Shown here: piece after piece, positions 43,160 through 51,690 of the stretch
How the letters are laid out: each line of letters opens with the position of its first letter
Position numbering within the stretch: the first letter of the stretch is position 1
Assembly (NCBI GenBank): GCA_002717185.1
Contig: PBDC01000019.1
Span: forward strand, 17,702-81,701
Direction of reading: 5' to 3'
Source: Rhodospirillaceae bacterium
GTDB lineage: Bacteria > Pseudomonadota > Alphaproteobacteria > UBA8366 > GCA-2717185
DNA length: 64,000 nt
Translations under genes and position numbers: made by a program
The notes under the pieces: generated by a model
Seen by the model: the letters and a program-made list of their open reading frames with translations, nothing else
Databases searched by the model: none
Told to the model about the DNA's origin: nothing

Positions 43160-43740
43160 GCAGGGCCGGGTAGTGAATTAACGTCCAGGCCGCGCTTTTC
43201 GAAAGCGGGCATTACCCAGTCCTCGATATCGATTTGGAGCGCCTGATTGATGCGGTTGAACATGCCGGTAAGGGTAATGCGCATCGTTAGTTCGACTATC
43301 TGTGATTCGCTGAAATGTTTTCTCAGATCCTCGAAGACGTGATCCCGGATGCCCCAGGACTGTTCGGTTACTTGCACGGCGTAGTTACGCACTAGCTTCT
43401 CAACGTCGCTCAGCCCCGGCGGGTCTGGATCAAGGATATGATTGATTGTTTCTGGGTCCACACCCTCATCGACCGCTATAGCTGAGTGATGCGCTACGCA
43501 ATAGGGGCATGAATTGGTCTGACTGACGGTGATCACGGCAATTTCAACAAGCCGTTGCGGCAGGTTGCCAGCTTTCTTTATGTCGACCGCCATGCCGAAG
43601 ATGTGTTTCAGGCCAGCTGCTGAATGGGCATATACTGGGACTTGGTTCTCGAAATCGGTAAATAGGTTGCTGAAACGGGCGTAATCATCTTTTGCTTCCG
43701 CTGGGACTTCATCGATGCTCAAAGGTTTAACCCGGGGCAT
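43156..43740 (-). CDS. Carboxymuconolactone decarboxylase / AhpD-like peroxidase-related protein
   Basis: A 194-residue helical protein of the peroxidase-related (AhpD-like) family. It has the intact CxxCxxxH motif, Cys78-P-Y-Cys81-V-A-H-His85, so thiol-dependent peroxidase activity is feasible. Conserved MAVDIKKAGNLPQRLVEIAVITVSQ precedes it. In relatives such proteins reduce hydroperoxides or take part in aromatic catabolism. It stands alone on the minus strand, convergent with the EamA gene. The homologue at 19,884 lacks the second Cys. Confidence 0.82.
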   Translation of the reverse strand: MPRVKPLSIDEVPAEAKDDYARFSNLFTDFENQVPVYAHSAAGLKHIFGMAVDIKKAGNLPQRLVEIAVITVSQTNSCPYCVAHHSAIAVDEGVDPETINHILDPDPPGLSDVEKLVRNYAVQVTEQSWGIRDHVFEDLRKHFSESQIVELTMRITLTGMFNRINQALQIDIEDWVMPAFEKRGLDVNSLPGPA

Positions 43741-43923
43741 GCGGGACTCCTCAGTAGTTGTTCATAGCGCGAGTGGCGTGACCGCTTTGGCGACGGCGAT
43801 GTGCCCTTTTGCGATGCTATCGCAGGGTGCGGATCGCTATTGGCCGTTCCTCAATGTGCGTCGAGCCAAATATTATAATTGTAAATTAACGTTGTTTGAA
43901 AAAAAGTATAGTAACCCATTGTA

Positions 43924-44202
43924 TTGCTCGTGAATTCTAAATTGATTGTGACGGACAAGCGCTTCGCTTATTTTGCCGAGATGCTCAAAGTAAAGGCGTA
44001 CATATTTCTCATCGGGCTTCTGGTGTTTATCGCTTATTTCGGCGTTTACGGATTTTACGCCATGCTGGCGAATATCATCGGTGAGGTTTGGGCGCTGACT
44101 GGCGCCGGCGTAATCGCACTTGGTACGGTAATCATTGCTGTGGTTGGGACCACGATGATCAAAGCGCGACCACCGGAAATTGGCGAAACACGACACGACT
44201 GA
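43924..44202 (+). CDS. Small two-helix membrane protein, function unknown
   Basis: A protein of about 92 residues with two strong hydrophobic stretches, AYIFLIGLLVFIAYFGVYGF (around residues 25-44) and ALTGAGVIALGTVIIAVVGTTMI (around 57-79), separated by a short polar turn. It would sit in the inner membrane as a hairpin. The start is unsure: TTG at 43924, GTG at 43930 and ATG at 43981 are all in frame and none has a good ribosome site. I do not recognise the family. It lies between an AhpD-like gene and a TauD-type gene. Confidence 0.5.
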   Translation: MLVNSKLIVTDKRFAYFAEMLKVKAYIFLIGLLVFIAYFGVYGFYAMLANIIGEVWALTGAGVIALGTVIIAVVGTTMIKARPPEIGETRHD

Positions 44203-44279
44203 CTAAGAGTTTGTTTTGCTAATGCGACTGGCGCAACGCGGAAGTTGTATACGTTAAGATTGCAAAGAGGATATTCGCG

Positions 44280-45149
44280 ATGGACGGGTCAACGACGGCG
44301 TATAAACATATCATCGTATCGCCGATTGCCGGCACAATGGGGGCGGAAATCCAGGGCGTTGATCTAGCGGCCCTCAATAATGCGGTCTTTGAGGAGCTTT
44401 ACGATGCCTGGTTGCGCCATCATGTCGTCGTACTGCGCGACCAAGATATTAGACCAGACCAGCAACTTGACTTCGCGCTGCGCTTCGGTGAAATCCATTA
44501 CCATCCCTATATGAAGGGAATGGAAGACCATCCGGAAATCCTAGAGATCGTCAAGGAGCCTGGCGATCAGTACACATTTGGATCCAGTTGGCACACGGAC
44601 CAAATGTTCAATCCACAGCCGGCTAAGGCGACTATGCTATACGCTAAGGAAACACCGAGTTCAGGTGGCGACACGATTTTCGCCAACATGCACGATGCCT
44701 ACGACGCATTGTCAGATGGCATGAAGTCGATGCTCGCTGACGTGAAGAGCTATTGCAGTGGCGATAAATTCAAGCGCGGCGGACGCCCGCAACGCAAGGA
44801 TCGCTATGCGGGAAACGCTAAAATGTTGGCCAAGCTGCGCGAGCCCGGCGACCTACAGACAGAGGCCGAACACCCTTTGTTTCGTACCCATCCTGAGACA
44901 GGACGCAAGGCACTCTATATCGGTAACCATGTGAAAAACTTGCACGAATTCGACGAGCCTGAAGCGGAACCGATTCTGAATTATCTGCGTGATCATTCGG
45001 TGCGGCCGGAGTTTACCTGCCGGGTCAGTTGGGAGCCGGGTACTTTGACAATCTGGGACAATCGCTCGGTCCAGCACTTCGCGGTAGCAGACTACAACGA
45101 ACGACGCCGCATGCACCGTATCACGATCGCGGGAGATACACCGTTTTAA
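44280..45149 (+). CDS. TauD-type Fe(II)/2-oxoglutarate dioxygenase
   Basis: A 289-residue oxygenase close to classical taurine dioxygenase in length and motifs. The facial triad is His105-x-Asp107 (SSWHTDQMF) and His266 (VQHFAVADY), and Arg277 or Arg280 (RRRMHR) should hold 2-oxoglutarate. The N-terminus IAGTMGAEIQGVDLA is the typical opening of TauD/alkylsulfatase/2,4-D dioxygenases. AAAGAGGATATT precedes the ATG. It could release sulfite from taurine or cleave an ether or ester; a TauE-like exporter exists at 30.4 kb but is not adjacent. The substrate is unconfirmed. Confidence 0.88.
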   Translation: MDGSTTAYKHIIVSPIAGTMGAEIQGVDLAALNNAVFEELYDAWLRHHVVVLRDQDIRPDQQLDFALRFGEIHYHPYMKGMEDHPEILEIVKEPGDQYTFGSSWHTDQMFNPQPAKATMLYAKETPSSGGDTIFANMHDAYDALSDGMKSMLADVKSYCSGDKFKRGGRPQRKDRYAGNAKMLAKLREPGDLQTEAEHPLFRTHPETGRKALYIGNHVKNLHEFDEPEAEPILNYLRDHSVRPEFTCRVSWEPGTLTIWDNRSVQHFAVADYNERRRMHRITIAGDTPF

Positions 45150-45164
45150 GGCGGTTTCTCGAGT

Positions 45165-46043
45165 TTAGTTTTCGCCGAGCAGCTTGAACCCAAACCCGTC
45201 GCCATGGCTGCAGATGTGTCCCATGGTGGGCGAGGCGAAATGCGCGGGAGCAATCAGCGTATCGGTGTCCGCGTAGCGTTCGATCAGGGCACGGCGCGTT
45301 TCCCCCGATAGCAAACGGTCCTCGCAGGCGCGGCTTGACCATTCCGGCCGGACCAGCTGGATAGGGTGGTGGATGACGTCGCCCGTCAGCACTGCATCGG
45401 AACCACCTGAGGACAGGTTCACTACAATGTTGCCTGGCGTATGGCCAGGGGCCGGTTCCAGCGAGATGCCTTTATCGACTTCGTGGTCTGAGTCGACAAG
45501 TACCGCCTGGCCCGCCTCGACTACCGGCAGGACACTGTCATCATAGACGTTTGGAACTGGTCCCTGGGTGCCATCCTTTTCGCGTTGCAGCCAGAAATCA
45601 TGTTCCTTTCGGGCAAAAATGTACTTTGCATTTGGGAAGGTCGGAACCCAACGCCCGTTTACCAGTTTGGTGTTCCAGCCGACATGGTCGACATGAAGAT
45701 GTGTGCACATGACGATGTCGATATCTTCAGGCTGAACACCCGCCTCCGCAAGCGTGTCCAGATAGGGTGTGTTCAGTTGATGGAACATGGCCCGGCCCGG
45801 TCGTTCTTTGTGGTTGCCGACGCAGGCATCGACCAGGATTGTATAGTTGGGTGTCTTCAAGACGTAGGATTGGATATTGAGGATAATCATCATTGAGGCC
45901 GGATCTATAAATTTTGGGATAAGCCAATCCCTGTTCGCCTCCACGACATTCTCAGTGGCATCCGGTATGAAATCGTAAAGGTTGACGAACGGTTGTTCGC
46001 TTTCTACGACGCGGCTGATCAAAATGTCACCAAGCTGATGCAT
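45165..46043 (-). CDS. MBL-fold metallo-hydrolase
   Basis: A 292-residue metallo-beta-lactamase-fold hydrolase with the zinc-binding THLHVDHVGW at residues 114-123 and a later GHTPGN His and GD(V) Asp typical of the fold. The N-terminal 60 residues (MHQLGDILISRVVESEQPF) match lactonase-like MBL proteins. The start at 46043 has an excellent AAAGGAGGAAG. It is a cytoplasmic enzyme, possibly a lactonase or thioesterase. It is convergent with the TauD-type gene 15 bases away. The substrate is unknown. Confidence 0.85.
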   Translation of the reverse strand: MHQLGDILISRVVESEQPFVNLYDFIPDATENVVEANRDWLIPKFIDPASMMIILNIQSYVLKTPNYTILVDACVGNHKERPGRAMFHQLNTPYLDTLAEAGVQPEDIDIVMCTHLHVDHVGWNTKLVNGRWVPTFPNAKYIFARKEHDFWLQREKDGTQGPVPNVYDDSVLPVVEAGQAVLVDSDHEVDKGISLEPAPGHTPGNIVVNLSSGGSDAVLTGDVIHHPIQLVRPEWSSRACEDRLLSGETRRALIERYADTDTLIAPAHFASPTMGHICSHGDGFGFKLLGEN

Positions 46044-46367
46044 GATGTCTTCCTCCTTTGCCCAACTTTCAAGTGAGTATACCGGGAAGGGTGGAAGCTC
46101 AAAATGAAATGGGCCAGTTGCTTTGCCGATACTGCATTCGGCAGCTATGGCGCTGCTGGTGAAACTCGAGTGCGATCGCTGTTGCCGGGGGTACAATGCA
46201 AGCCCAATTTCATGACGTTAAGTCCAGGACTGTTCTCAAAGAATAGATTCGCGACCCTCTTTTCGGCTTAGTTAGTTCCACTATGCAACTAGGCGCGACG
46301 GCCGTGCGGGGTTGGGACACTGGGGTTCTTCGGACGTGCGCTGGGTGTTAATACGCCCCTAGGCTCA
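46044..46367. other. Intergenic stretch with a repeated 16-mer
   Basis: No gene was found in these 324 bases. GCCGTGCGGGGTTGGG at 46301-46316 is identical to 39666-39681 in another intergenic region. The two copies could be a small repeated regulatory or structural element. Confidence 0.3.
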
Positions 46368-47330
46368 TTATTCTGCCGCTACAGCGGGTTTTTGCTTAGC
46401 GAGTTCTGCATCCAGGAATTTAGCGACCGCGCGCATACCAGCCTTTGGAGTGCCAGTGATATTCGCAAGTGTTTCTGCATCATCGTTGTAGTTCGTGTTG
46501 GTGTTGACGTCGAAGGTCCAGGCCGCACCATCGGCATCGATGATCATCTCAATGCCGGATACCTCAATTCCGTTTGCGTTGAGAAACGACTCGTATTTAG
46601 CAATATTTGGATGAGCAAAGTCTTTGAGGATCTCGAAAATCGGACCAGGCGTTTCGCCGACAGGGCATGCCAGATCTTCAATCTGGCATACATCGGCCGG
46701 ACAAAGTTCAAATCCTTTAGACGTGTCAACTTTGACCGCGTAAAGGAATTTTCCGCCAACGAACTCGCACCGGATTATCGACTTGTCAGCCGCTTCTATA
46801 TACTGCTGAACCAATGTTGTACCGTCGCGGCCGGCGTCATAAATACCACTGTCGAGGTAGCCATCGAGCGCTTTGATGGATTGAAAGAGTTGCACGCCTG
46901 CACCCTTTCCACCGCGATTAGGTTTCAGCATTAAGTGAAAGCCGAATTGCTTAGCTGCCTCACGAACCGCTTCGGGTCCGACAGCAACCATGGTATTTGG
47001 CACTCGGATTCCGAATTTCGTAAGCGCAGCGTATTGCTTCACTTTACTAATTTCGAGCTCCAGAGCTCTACTGGTATTTATTACACGCCGGCCATGGCTT
47101 TCGAGCCAAGCTAGCACGCTGGCGGTGTATTCGGGGGCGTAAACATGGCCGCGTGTGTGTGAAGAGGCGCTCATCCGATTGTAGAAAATGCCGTGTGGCG
47201 GCGGTCTTGAGAAGTCGAAGAAACCTTTGTCGAGATGCCATTCAGTGTATGGCGTGCTCAATTCGTCCAGTGCCTCCCTCAGGGGCGCCAACCAAGTGCT
47301 ATTTTCGTGGATAATAAAGACTTTATTCAT
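46368..47330 (-). CDS. ATP-grasp ligase (RimK-like)
   Basis: A 320-residue ATP-grasp enzyme. The ATP-binding loop MLKPNRGGKGAGVQLF lies around residues 135-150, and the metal-binding acidic/Asn motif IDADGAAWTFDVNTNTNYN lies near 260-278. The family joins a carboxylate to an amine or thiol through acyl phosphate, like RimK glutamate ligases. The ATG at 47330 is chosen by family alignment (NKVFIIHENSTW); the ribosome site is weak. An AT-rich region upstream separates it from the divergent aminotransferase. The product might be a peptide-like conjugate; the substrate is not known. Confidence 0.8.
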   Translation of the reverse strand: MNKVFIIHENSTWLAPLREALDELSTPYTEWHLDKGFFDFSRPPPHGIFYNRMSASSHTRGHVYAPEYTASVLAWLESHGRRVINTSRALELEISKVKQYAALTKFGIRVPNTMVAVGPEAVREAAKQFGFHLMLKPNRGGKGAGVQLFQSIKALDGYLDSGIYDAGRDGTTLVQQYIEAADKSIIRCEFVGGKFLYAVKVDTSKGFELCPADVCQIEDLACPVGETPGPIFEILKDFAHPNIAKYESFLNANGIEVSGIEMIIDADGAAWTFDVNTNTNYNDDAETLANITGTPKAGMRAVAKFLDAELAKQKPAVAAE

Positions 47331-47554
47331 AACGCCGGCACTGTGTTTTAATTTATTAATTACGTATAATAAGTGTATTTTATAACATATCACTAAAATA
47401 GTTCGGAATTTCGTCTTGTAAAGGGGTTTCCGCGGTCATTAGCTCTTAAAAGGGCCGGTTAGAAGAACCGCAAGATCGGTTCACTTGAGTATCTGGCCGT
47501 TGTAGGATGACACCCTGGTCGCACCACAACTCCAAACCAAACTGGGGAAACGTT
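47331..47554. promoter_or_regulatory. AT-rich divergent promoter region
   Basis: The part from about 47345 to 47400 is strikingly AT-rich (TTTATTAATTACGTATAATA and neighbours) compared with surrounding DNA. It lies between the divergent ATP-grasp and aminotransferase genes and probably holds their promoters. TATAAT-like hexamers are present but cannot be paired with certainty. Confidence 0.45.
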
Positions 47555-48943
47555 ATGAAAGATCTGCCGAATTCGCCGGAAAGCCGCGATATCGCATCGG
47601 TTCTGCACGCCTATACGAACCTGAAAACCCATCAGGAAACCGGGCCGATGGTGATCCGTAAGGGTAAGGGTATCCGAGTCTTTGATGAAAGCGGCAAGGA
47701 ATATATCGAAGGCATGGCGGGCCTGTGGTGCACGTCGCTTGGATTTGGTGAGGAACGGCTGGTGGATGCGGCAACTAAGCAGATGCGCGAACTGCCCTTT
47801 TACCACGTGTTCGCGTCAAAGACCCATCACCCGGCGATCGAATTGGCGGAACGTTTGATCGAACTGGCCCCGGTGCCGATGTCGAAGGCGTTCTTTGCCA
47901 ATTCCGGTTCCGAGGCCAATGATTCCGTAGTCAAACTAGTCTGGTACTACAACAACGCGTTGGGTCGTCCGGAGAAAAAGAAGATCATCAGTCGCATAAA
48001 GGGCTATCATGGAGTGACCGTTGCAGCGGCCAGTATGACCGGCCTGCCCGCAAACCACATGGATTTCGATCTACCAATAGCCAACATCATCCATGCCGAT
48101 TGCCCGCACTATTATCGGTTTGGCGCGTCCGGCGAGTCGGAGGAGGATTTCGCGACGCGTCTTGCCGAGAATCTAGAGAAGCAGATACGTGAGGAGGGGC
48201 CGGAAACAGTCGCTGCATTTATTGCGGAGCCGGTGATGGGAGCGGGCGGCGTGATCGTGCCGCCCAGGACCTACTTCAAGAAGATCCAGGCGGTCCTTAA
48301 GAAATACGATGTTCTAATGGTAGCCGACGAGGTCATCTGTGGCTTTGGGCGGACCGGCAACATGTTCGGGTCCGAGACCCTCAACATCCAGCCCGATATC
48401 ATGACAATGGCGAAGGCGCTTTCGTCGGCTTATCTGCCGATTTCCGCTGTTTTGATAAATGCGAAGATGTTCGACGCGATCAGCACGAACAGCGATAAGA
48501 TTGGGACCTTCGGGCACGGCTTCACCTATTCTGGCCACCCGGTGCCCGCCGCCGTCGCGCTTGAGACCCTGAAGATTTACGAGGAGCGCGATATCATCGG
48601 GCATGTGCGCAATGTGATGAGCCATTTTCTGAAACGACTGCATAGTTATCGCGACCACCCTTTGGTTGGAGAGACACGCGGTGTCGGTCTTGTAGGTGCG
48701 ATTGAGCTGGTTCGTGACAAAGAAACGCATGAGTCGTTCGACCCTTCGCTTGGCGTCGGGGCCTATATTTCCGCGCAGGCGCAGGAACATGGTTTGATTG
48801 TTCGTGCCATGGGCGACTCTGTAGCCTTCTCGCCGCCGCTAATCATCACTGAGCCGGAAATCGACGATATGTTCGATCGTTTCGAAAAGGGACTGGAAGC
48901 CGGTACGACCATGGTCTCGGGGATGGACCACGCGGCAGAATAG
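47555..48943 (+). CDS. Class III (omega-) aminotransferase
   Basis: A 462-residue PLP enzyme of the acetylornithine/omega-amino-acid aminotransferase family. The PLP-binding Lys287 lies in MTMAKALSSAYLPIS, the phosphate-contact FFANSGSEANDS is near residues 113-125 and the cofactor-holding DEVICGFGRTG near 258-268. It starts with MKDLPNSPESRD; GGGGAAA lies upstream. Relatives use beta-alanine, putrescine or taurine as amino donor with pyruvate. It is followed by hemA after 126 bases. Confidence 0.9.
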   Translation: MKDLPNSPESRDIASVLHAYTNLKTHQETGPMVIRKGKGIRVFDESGKEYIEGMAGLWCTSLGFGEERLVDAATKQMRELPFYHVFASKTHHPAIELAERLIELAPVPMSKAFFANSGSEANDSVVKLVWYYNNALGRPEKKKIISRIKGYHGVTVAAASMTGLPANHMDFDLPIANIIHADCPHYYRFGASGESEEDFATRLAENLEKQIREEGPETVAAFIAEPVMGAGGVIVPPRTYFKKIQAVLKKYDVLMVADEVICGFGRTGNMFGSETLNIQPDIMTMAKALSSAYLPISAVLINAKMFDAISTNSDKIGTFGHGFTYSGHPVPAAVALETLKIYEERDIIGHVRNVMSHFLKRLHSYRDHPLVGETRGVGLVGAIELVRDKETHESFDPSLGVGAYISAQAQEHGLIVRAMGDSVAFSPPLIITEPEIDDMFDRFEKGLEAGTTMVSGMDHAAE

Positions 48944-49069
48944 ACTGGGCGACATAGTTTTTGACGCTTTGACACTGCGGCATTTTGACTATGGCGAAGT
49001 AGATTAAATAACCCAATTTGTAGGCTAATTAAAAAATACTTTTGGGAATAGGAAATTTGACGCCGTGAA

Positions 49070-50290
49070 GTGGTTAACGTGAATTATCAAAACTTTTTTT
49101 CTGACGAACTATCCGAATTAAAAAAAACCGGGGACTACCGGGTATTCGCGGACCTAGAACGCGAAGCCGGCGCCTATCCAAACGCGATTTTCCGTGAAGG
49201 CGGCCAGAAGTCGCCTATCACCGTTTGGTGCTCTAATGACTATCTGGGTCAAGGCCAGAACACCGAGGTTATAGCGGCGATGCATGAGGCGCTGGATTAT
49301 TGTGGTGCCGGGGCCGGCGGCACGCGCAACATCTCTGGCACGAACCATTATCACGTCTTGCTGGAACAGGAGCTGGCGGACCTGCATCAGCGCGAGGCGG
49401 CGCTCCTGTTCACGTCGGGCTATGTGGCCAATATGACCACCTTGTCGACCTTGGGCATGCGCATGCCTGGTTGTCTGCTCTATTCCGACGCCAGGAACCA
49501 CAATTCGATGATCGAAGGTATCCGGCACAGCAGAGCCGAAAAGCGGATATTTAAGCACAACAATCCGGCCGATCTTGATCGGCTTATGAGAGTTGACGAT
49601 CCAGATGCGCCAAAAATCGTAGTGTTTGAATCCGTCTACTCAATGGATGGCGACATCGCACCCATCGGCGAGATCCTCGATGTCTGCGATAAATATAACG
49701 CGCTCAGCTATCTCGATGAGGTGCATGCCGTTGGTATGTATGGCGAGACAGGCGCAGGTGTGGCGGAGCGCGACGGAGTGATGGATAGGGTTTCCGTCAT
49801 GCAGGGAACCTTGGCTAAAGGGTTTGGTGTAGTTGGAGGCTATATTGCTGCAACTCGGCAGTTAATCGATTTCGTGCGCAGCTTCGGCAATGGTTTCATC
49901 TTTACCACATCGATGCCACCAGCGGTCGCAGCGGGGGCACTCGCCAGCGTGAAATATGTCCGCGGTGCGCAGCATCTCCGTAAAAAACACCATGAACGCG
50001 CGACCACACTGAAGGCGAAGCTGACGCAAGCGGGCATACCGGTGATGCCTTCGGTCAGTCATATTGTCCCCGTATTGGTCGGGGACCCCCGGCTGTGTAA
50101 GCAGGCGAGCGATGCGTTATTGGACCGTTTCAATATCTATGTACAACCGATCAACTACCCGACGGTTGCACGTGGCACCGAGCGACTACGCATAACGCCG
50201 ACGCCGTTGCACACCGATGCAATGATGGACGATCTCGTCGCGGCGTTGGTCAAGATTTGGTGCGATCTTAACTTGACACCGGCCTCCTAA
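49070..50290 (+). CDS. hemA: 5-aminolevulinate synthase
   Basis: A 406-residue PLP enzyme that condenses glycine and succinyl-CoA to 5-aminolevulinate, the first step of tetrapyrrole synthesis in alphaproteobacteria. Diagnostic segments are CSNDYLGQGQ (54-63), GAGAGGTRNISGTNHYH (79-95), LDEVHAVGMYG (215-225) and the PLP-Lys250 in MQGTLAKGFGVVGG. The C-terminus PINYPTVARGTERLRITPTP is typical of the enzyme. The start is GTG at 49070 (another GTG lies nine bases further), with a weak distant AGGAAA. Its presence supports an alphaproteobacterial origin. Confidence 0.95.
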   Translation: MVNVNYQNFFSDELSELKKTGDYRVFADLEREAGAYPNAIFREGGQKSPITVWCSNDYLGQGQNTEVIAAMHEALDYCGAGAGGTRNISGTNHYHVLLEQELADLHQREAALLFTSGYVANMTTLSTLGMRMPGCLLYSDARNHNSMIEGIRHSRAEKRIFKHNNPADLDRLMRVDDPDAPKIVVFESVYSMDGDIAPIGEILDVCDKYNALSYLDEVHAVGMYGETGAGVAERDGVMDRVSVMQGTLAKGFGVVGGYIAATRQLIDFVRSFGNGFIFTTSMPPAVAAGALASVKYVRGAQHLRKKHHERATTLKAKLTQAGIPVMPSVSHIVPVLVGDPRLCKQASDALLDRFNIYVQPINYPTVARGTERLRITPTPLHTDAMMDDLVAALVKIWCDLNLTPAS

Positions 50291-50297
50291 TCGCCTC

Positions 50298-50314
50298 TTT
50301 CGTGGTTCACGAAA
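50298..50314. terminator. Possible hairpin terminator after hemA
   Basis: TTTCGTG (50298-50304) pairs with CACGAAA (50308-50314) around a three-base loop, seven bases past the hemA stop codon. Only a short T-rich stretch follows, so termination strength is uncertain. Confidence 0.4.
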
Positions 50315-50380
50315 TTGGGTGGTTAATTTCTTCAGTGTCGCGCCTTATAATGGTTTATCGTAGCGGTAAAGGTCTTGATC

Positions 50381-50908
50381 ATGTACAGGGATAACACCCT
50401 CATACCAACCGAAGCGATACGCTTGGCGGCGCTAGGCAGCCTTGCAGAGGGCGACAAGCAATACGCTGAATTAGCAAGTGAAATTAGGTATTTTGTTGCC
50501 CATATTACTGGGCCATCACTCGACCTGTTAGGAAGTTCGCTAGAACTACTTCACTATGAAGGATTTGCTATGCCGGTCTGTGGTGGGACCGTCGAAGATG
50601 GGACAATTCTGCAGATTACTCCCGCCGGTCTTGAGGCCTTTCGGATCTTGATGACGTCGAATGTACGTACGCCGGTGAACGAGGTTAGCAAGCTGGTCAT
50701 CGCGTTGAAGATGCGGTTCTTACATTTGCTATCTGAAGAGGACAGCCGCGATCAGGCCGATATGCTGTCTGAAATGTGTGAAACGGAATTAGCGCGTCTG
50801 AATGAACTGCGCGGCGGTTATAGAAAGGAACCGCTCGCACAATGGCTCGATTTGGAAATTGCCCAGCTGCAGCAGCGGCTTGACTGGTTCGAGACGCTAC
50901 AGTCTTAA
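50381..50908 (+). CDS. PadR-like winged-helix transcriptional regulator
   Basis: A 175-residue protein. Residues 10-85 form a winged-helix-like domain (IRLAALGSLAEG, ITGPSLDLLGSSLELLHYEGF, LQITPAGLEAF), as in PadR/MarR-like regulators. A C-terminal helical part (residues 95-175) resembles the PadR dimerisation region (LKMRFLHLL, ETELARLNELRGGY). The ATG at 50381 is preceded by TAAAGG; a TTG six bases upstream is also possible. It is convergent with the SDR gene seven bases away. The target is unknown; neighbouring hemA or the SDR operon are candidates. Confidence 0.65.
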   Translation: MYRDNTLIPTEAIRLAALGSLAEGDKQYAELASEIRYFVAHITGPSLDLLGSSLELLHYEGFAMPVCGGTVEDGTILQITPAGLEAFRILMTSNVRTPVNEVSKLVIALKMRFLHLLSEEDSRDQADMLSEMCETELARLNELRGGYRKEPLAQWLDLEIAQLQQRLDWFETLQS

Positions 50909-50915
50909 TTTCCTC

Positions 50916-51671
50916 TCAGAAGACATGTTGCCCGCCGGTTACAAAGATCTCGGTGCCGGTGACATAACCGAAATCATCTGTGCAAAGTCGGAAGACGCAC
51001 CCTGCTACTTCATCAGGCGTCCCCATGCGATGCATTGGTATACGGTTGATAAGCGGTTCATATTCTTCGCCAATCATTTCCGTCTCGATCTCGCCCGGCG
51101 CTACAGCGTTGACGCGGACACCAAGCTGCGCAAATTCGACCGCCATCTCCCGTGTTAGGGCAGATAGGGCCGCCTTGGAAGTCGAATAGGCTGATCCGGC
51201 GAAGGGGTGGATCGCATGACCAGCGATAGAAGTAATATTGACCACACCAGCGCCCGCTCCCTTTGCACCGCGGCCAAGCGCTCCGGCGAAGCCGCGCGAC
51301 AACAATAGAGGTGCGAAAAGGTTCAACTCGAACACTTCGCGCCAGCGCTTGATATCACCGTTGAGACAGCCAAGCCGCTCTTTGTAGGGCGTTTTCGGTG
51401 AGACCGCAGCATTATTAACCAAGGCATTCAGCGGATCGTCGCCCAGAAAATCACTGGCTTCGGCGATAAAGGTTTCAACTGATGCTACATCCGCCAGATC
51501 TGTGGGGAAATGATAGGCCCAGTTTGGGTCCCTCTTGCAGTGTTCCGGTACGTCGTCTCGGCTGCAGCTGACGATACGCCAACCTTCATTGGAAAAGCGC
51601 TGAACTGTAGCGTGTCCGATCCCCCTACTAGCACCAGTCAAGATGACGGTTTTTCGCTGTTCGGTCATCAT
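50916..51671 (-). CDS. Short-chain dehydrogenase/reductase (SDR)
   Basis: A 251-residue classical SDR. The cofactor motif TGASRGIG is at residues 12-19, NNAA at about 86-89, the catalytic Ser near 148, and Tyr162-x3-Lys166 (YSTSK). It ends in the FVTGGQHVF-type C-terminus of FabG-like enzymes. It oxidises or reduces a hydroxyl/keto group with NAD(P). AGGAACAA lies just before the start. It is the last gene of a minus-strand operon pdxH / cation efflux / SDR, 19 bases after the efflux gene. The substrate is unknown. Confidence 0.9.
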   Translation of the reverse strand: MMTEQRKTVILTGASRGIGHATVQRFSNEGWRIVSCSRDDVPEHCKRDPNWAYHFPTDLADVASVETFIAEASDFLGDDPLNALVNNAAVSPKTPYKERLGCLNGDIKRWREVFELNLFAPLLLSRGFAGALGRGAKGAGAGVVNITSIAGHAIHPFAGSAYSTSKAALSALTREMAVEFAQLGVRVNAVAPGEIETEMIGEEYEPLINRIPMHRMGTPDEVAGCVFRLCTDDFGYVTGTEIFVTGGQHVF

Positions 51672-51690
51672 TTGTTCCTAATAACTGCGG

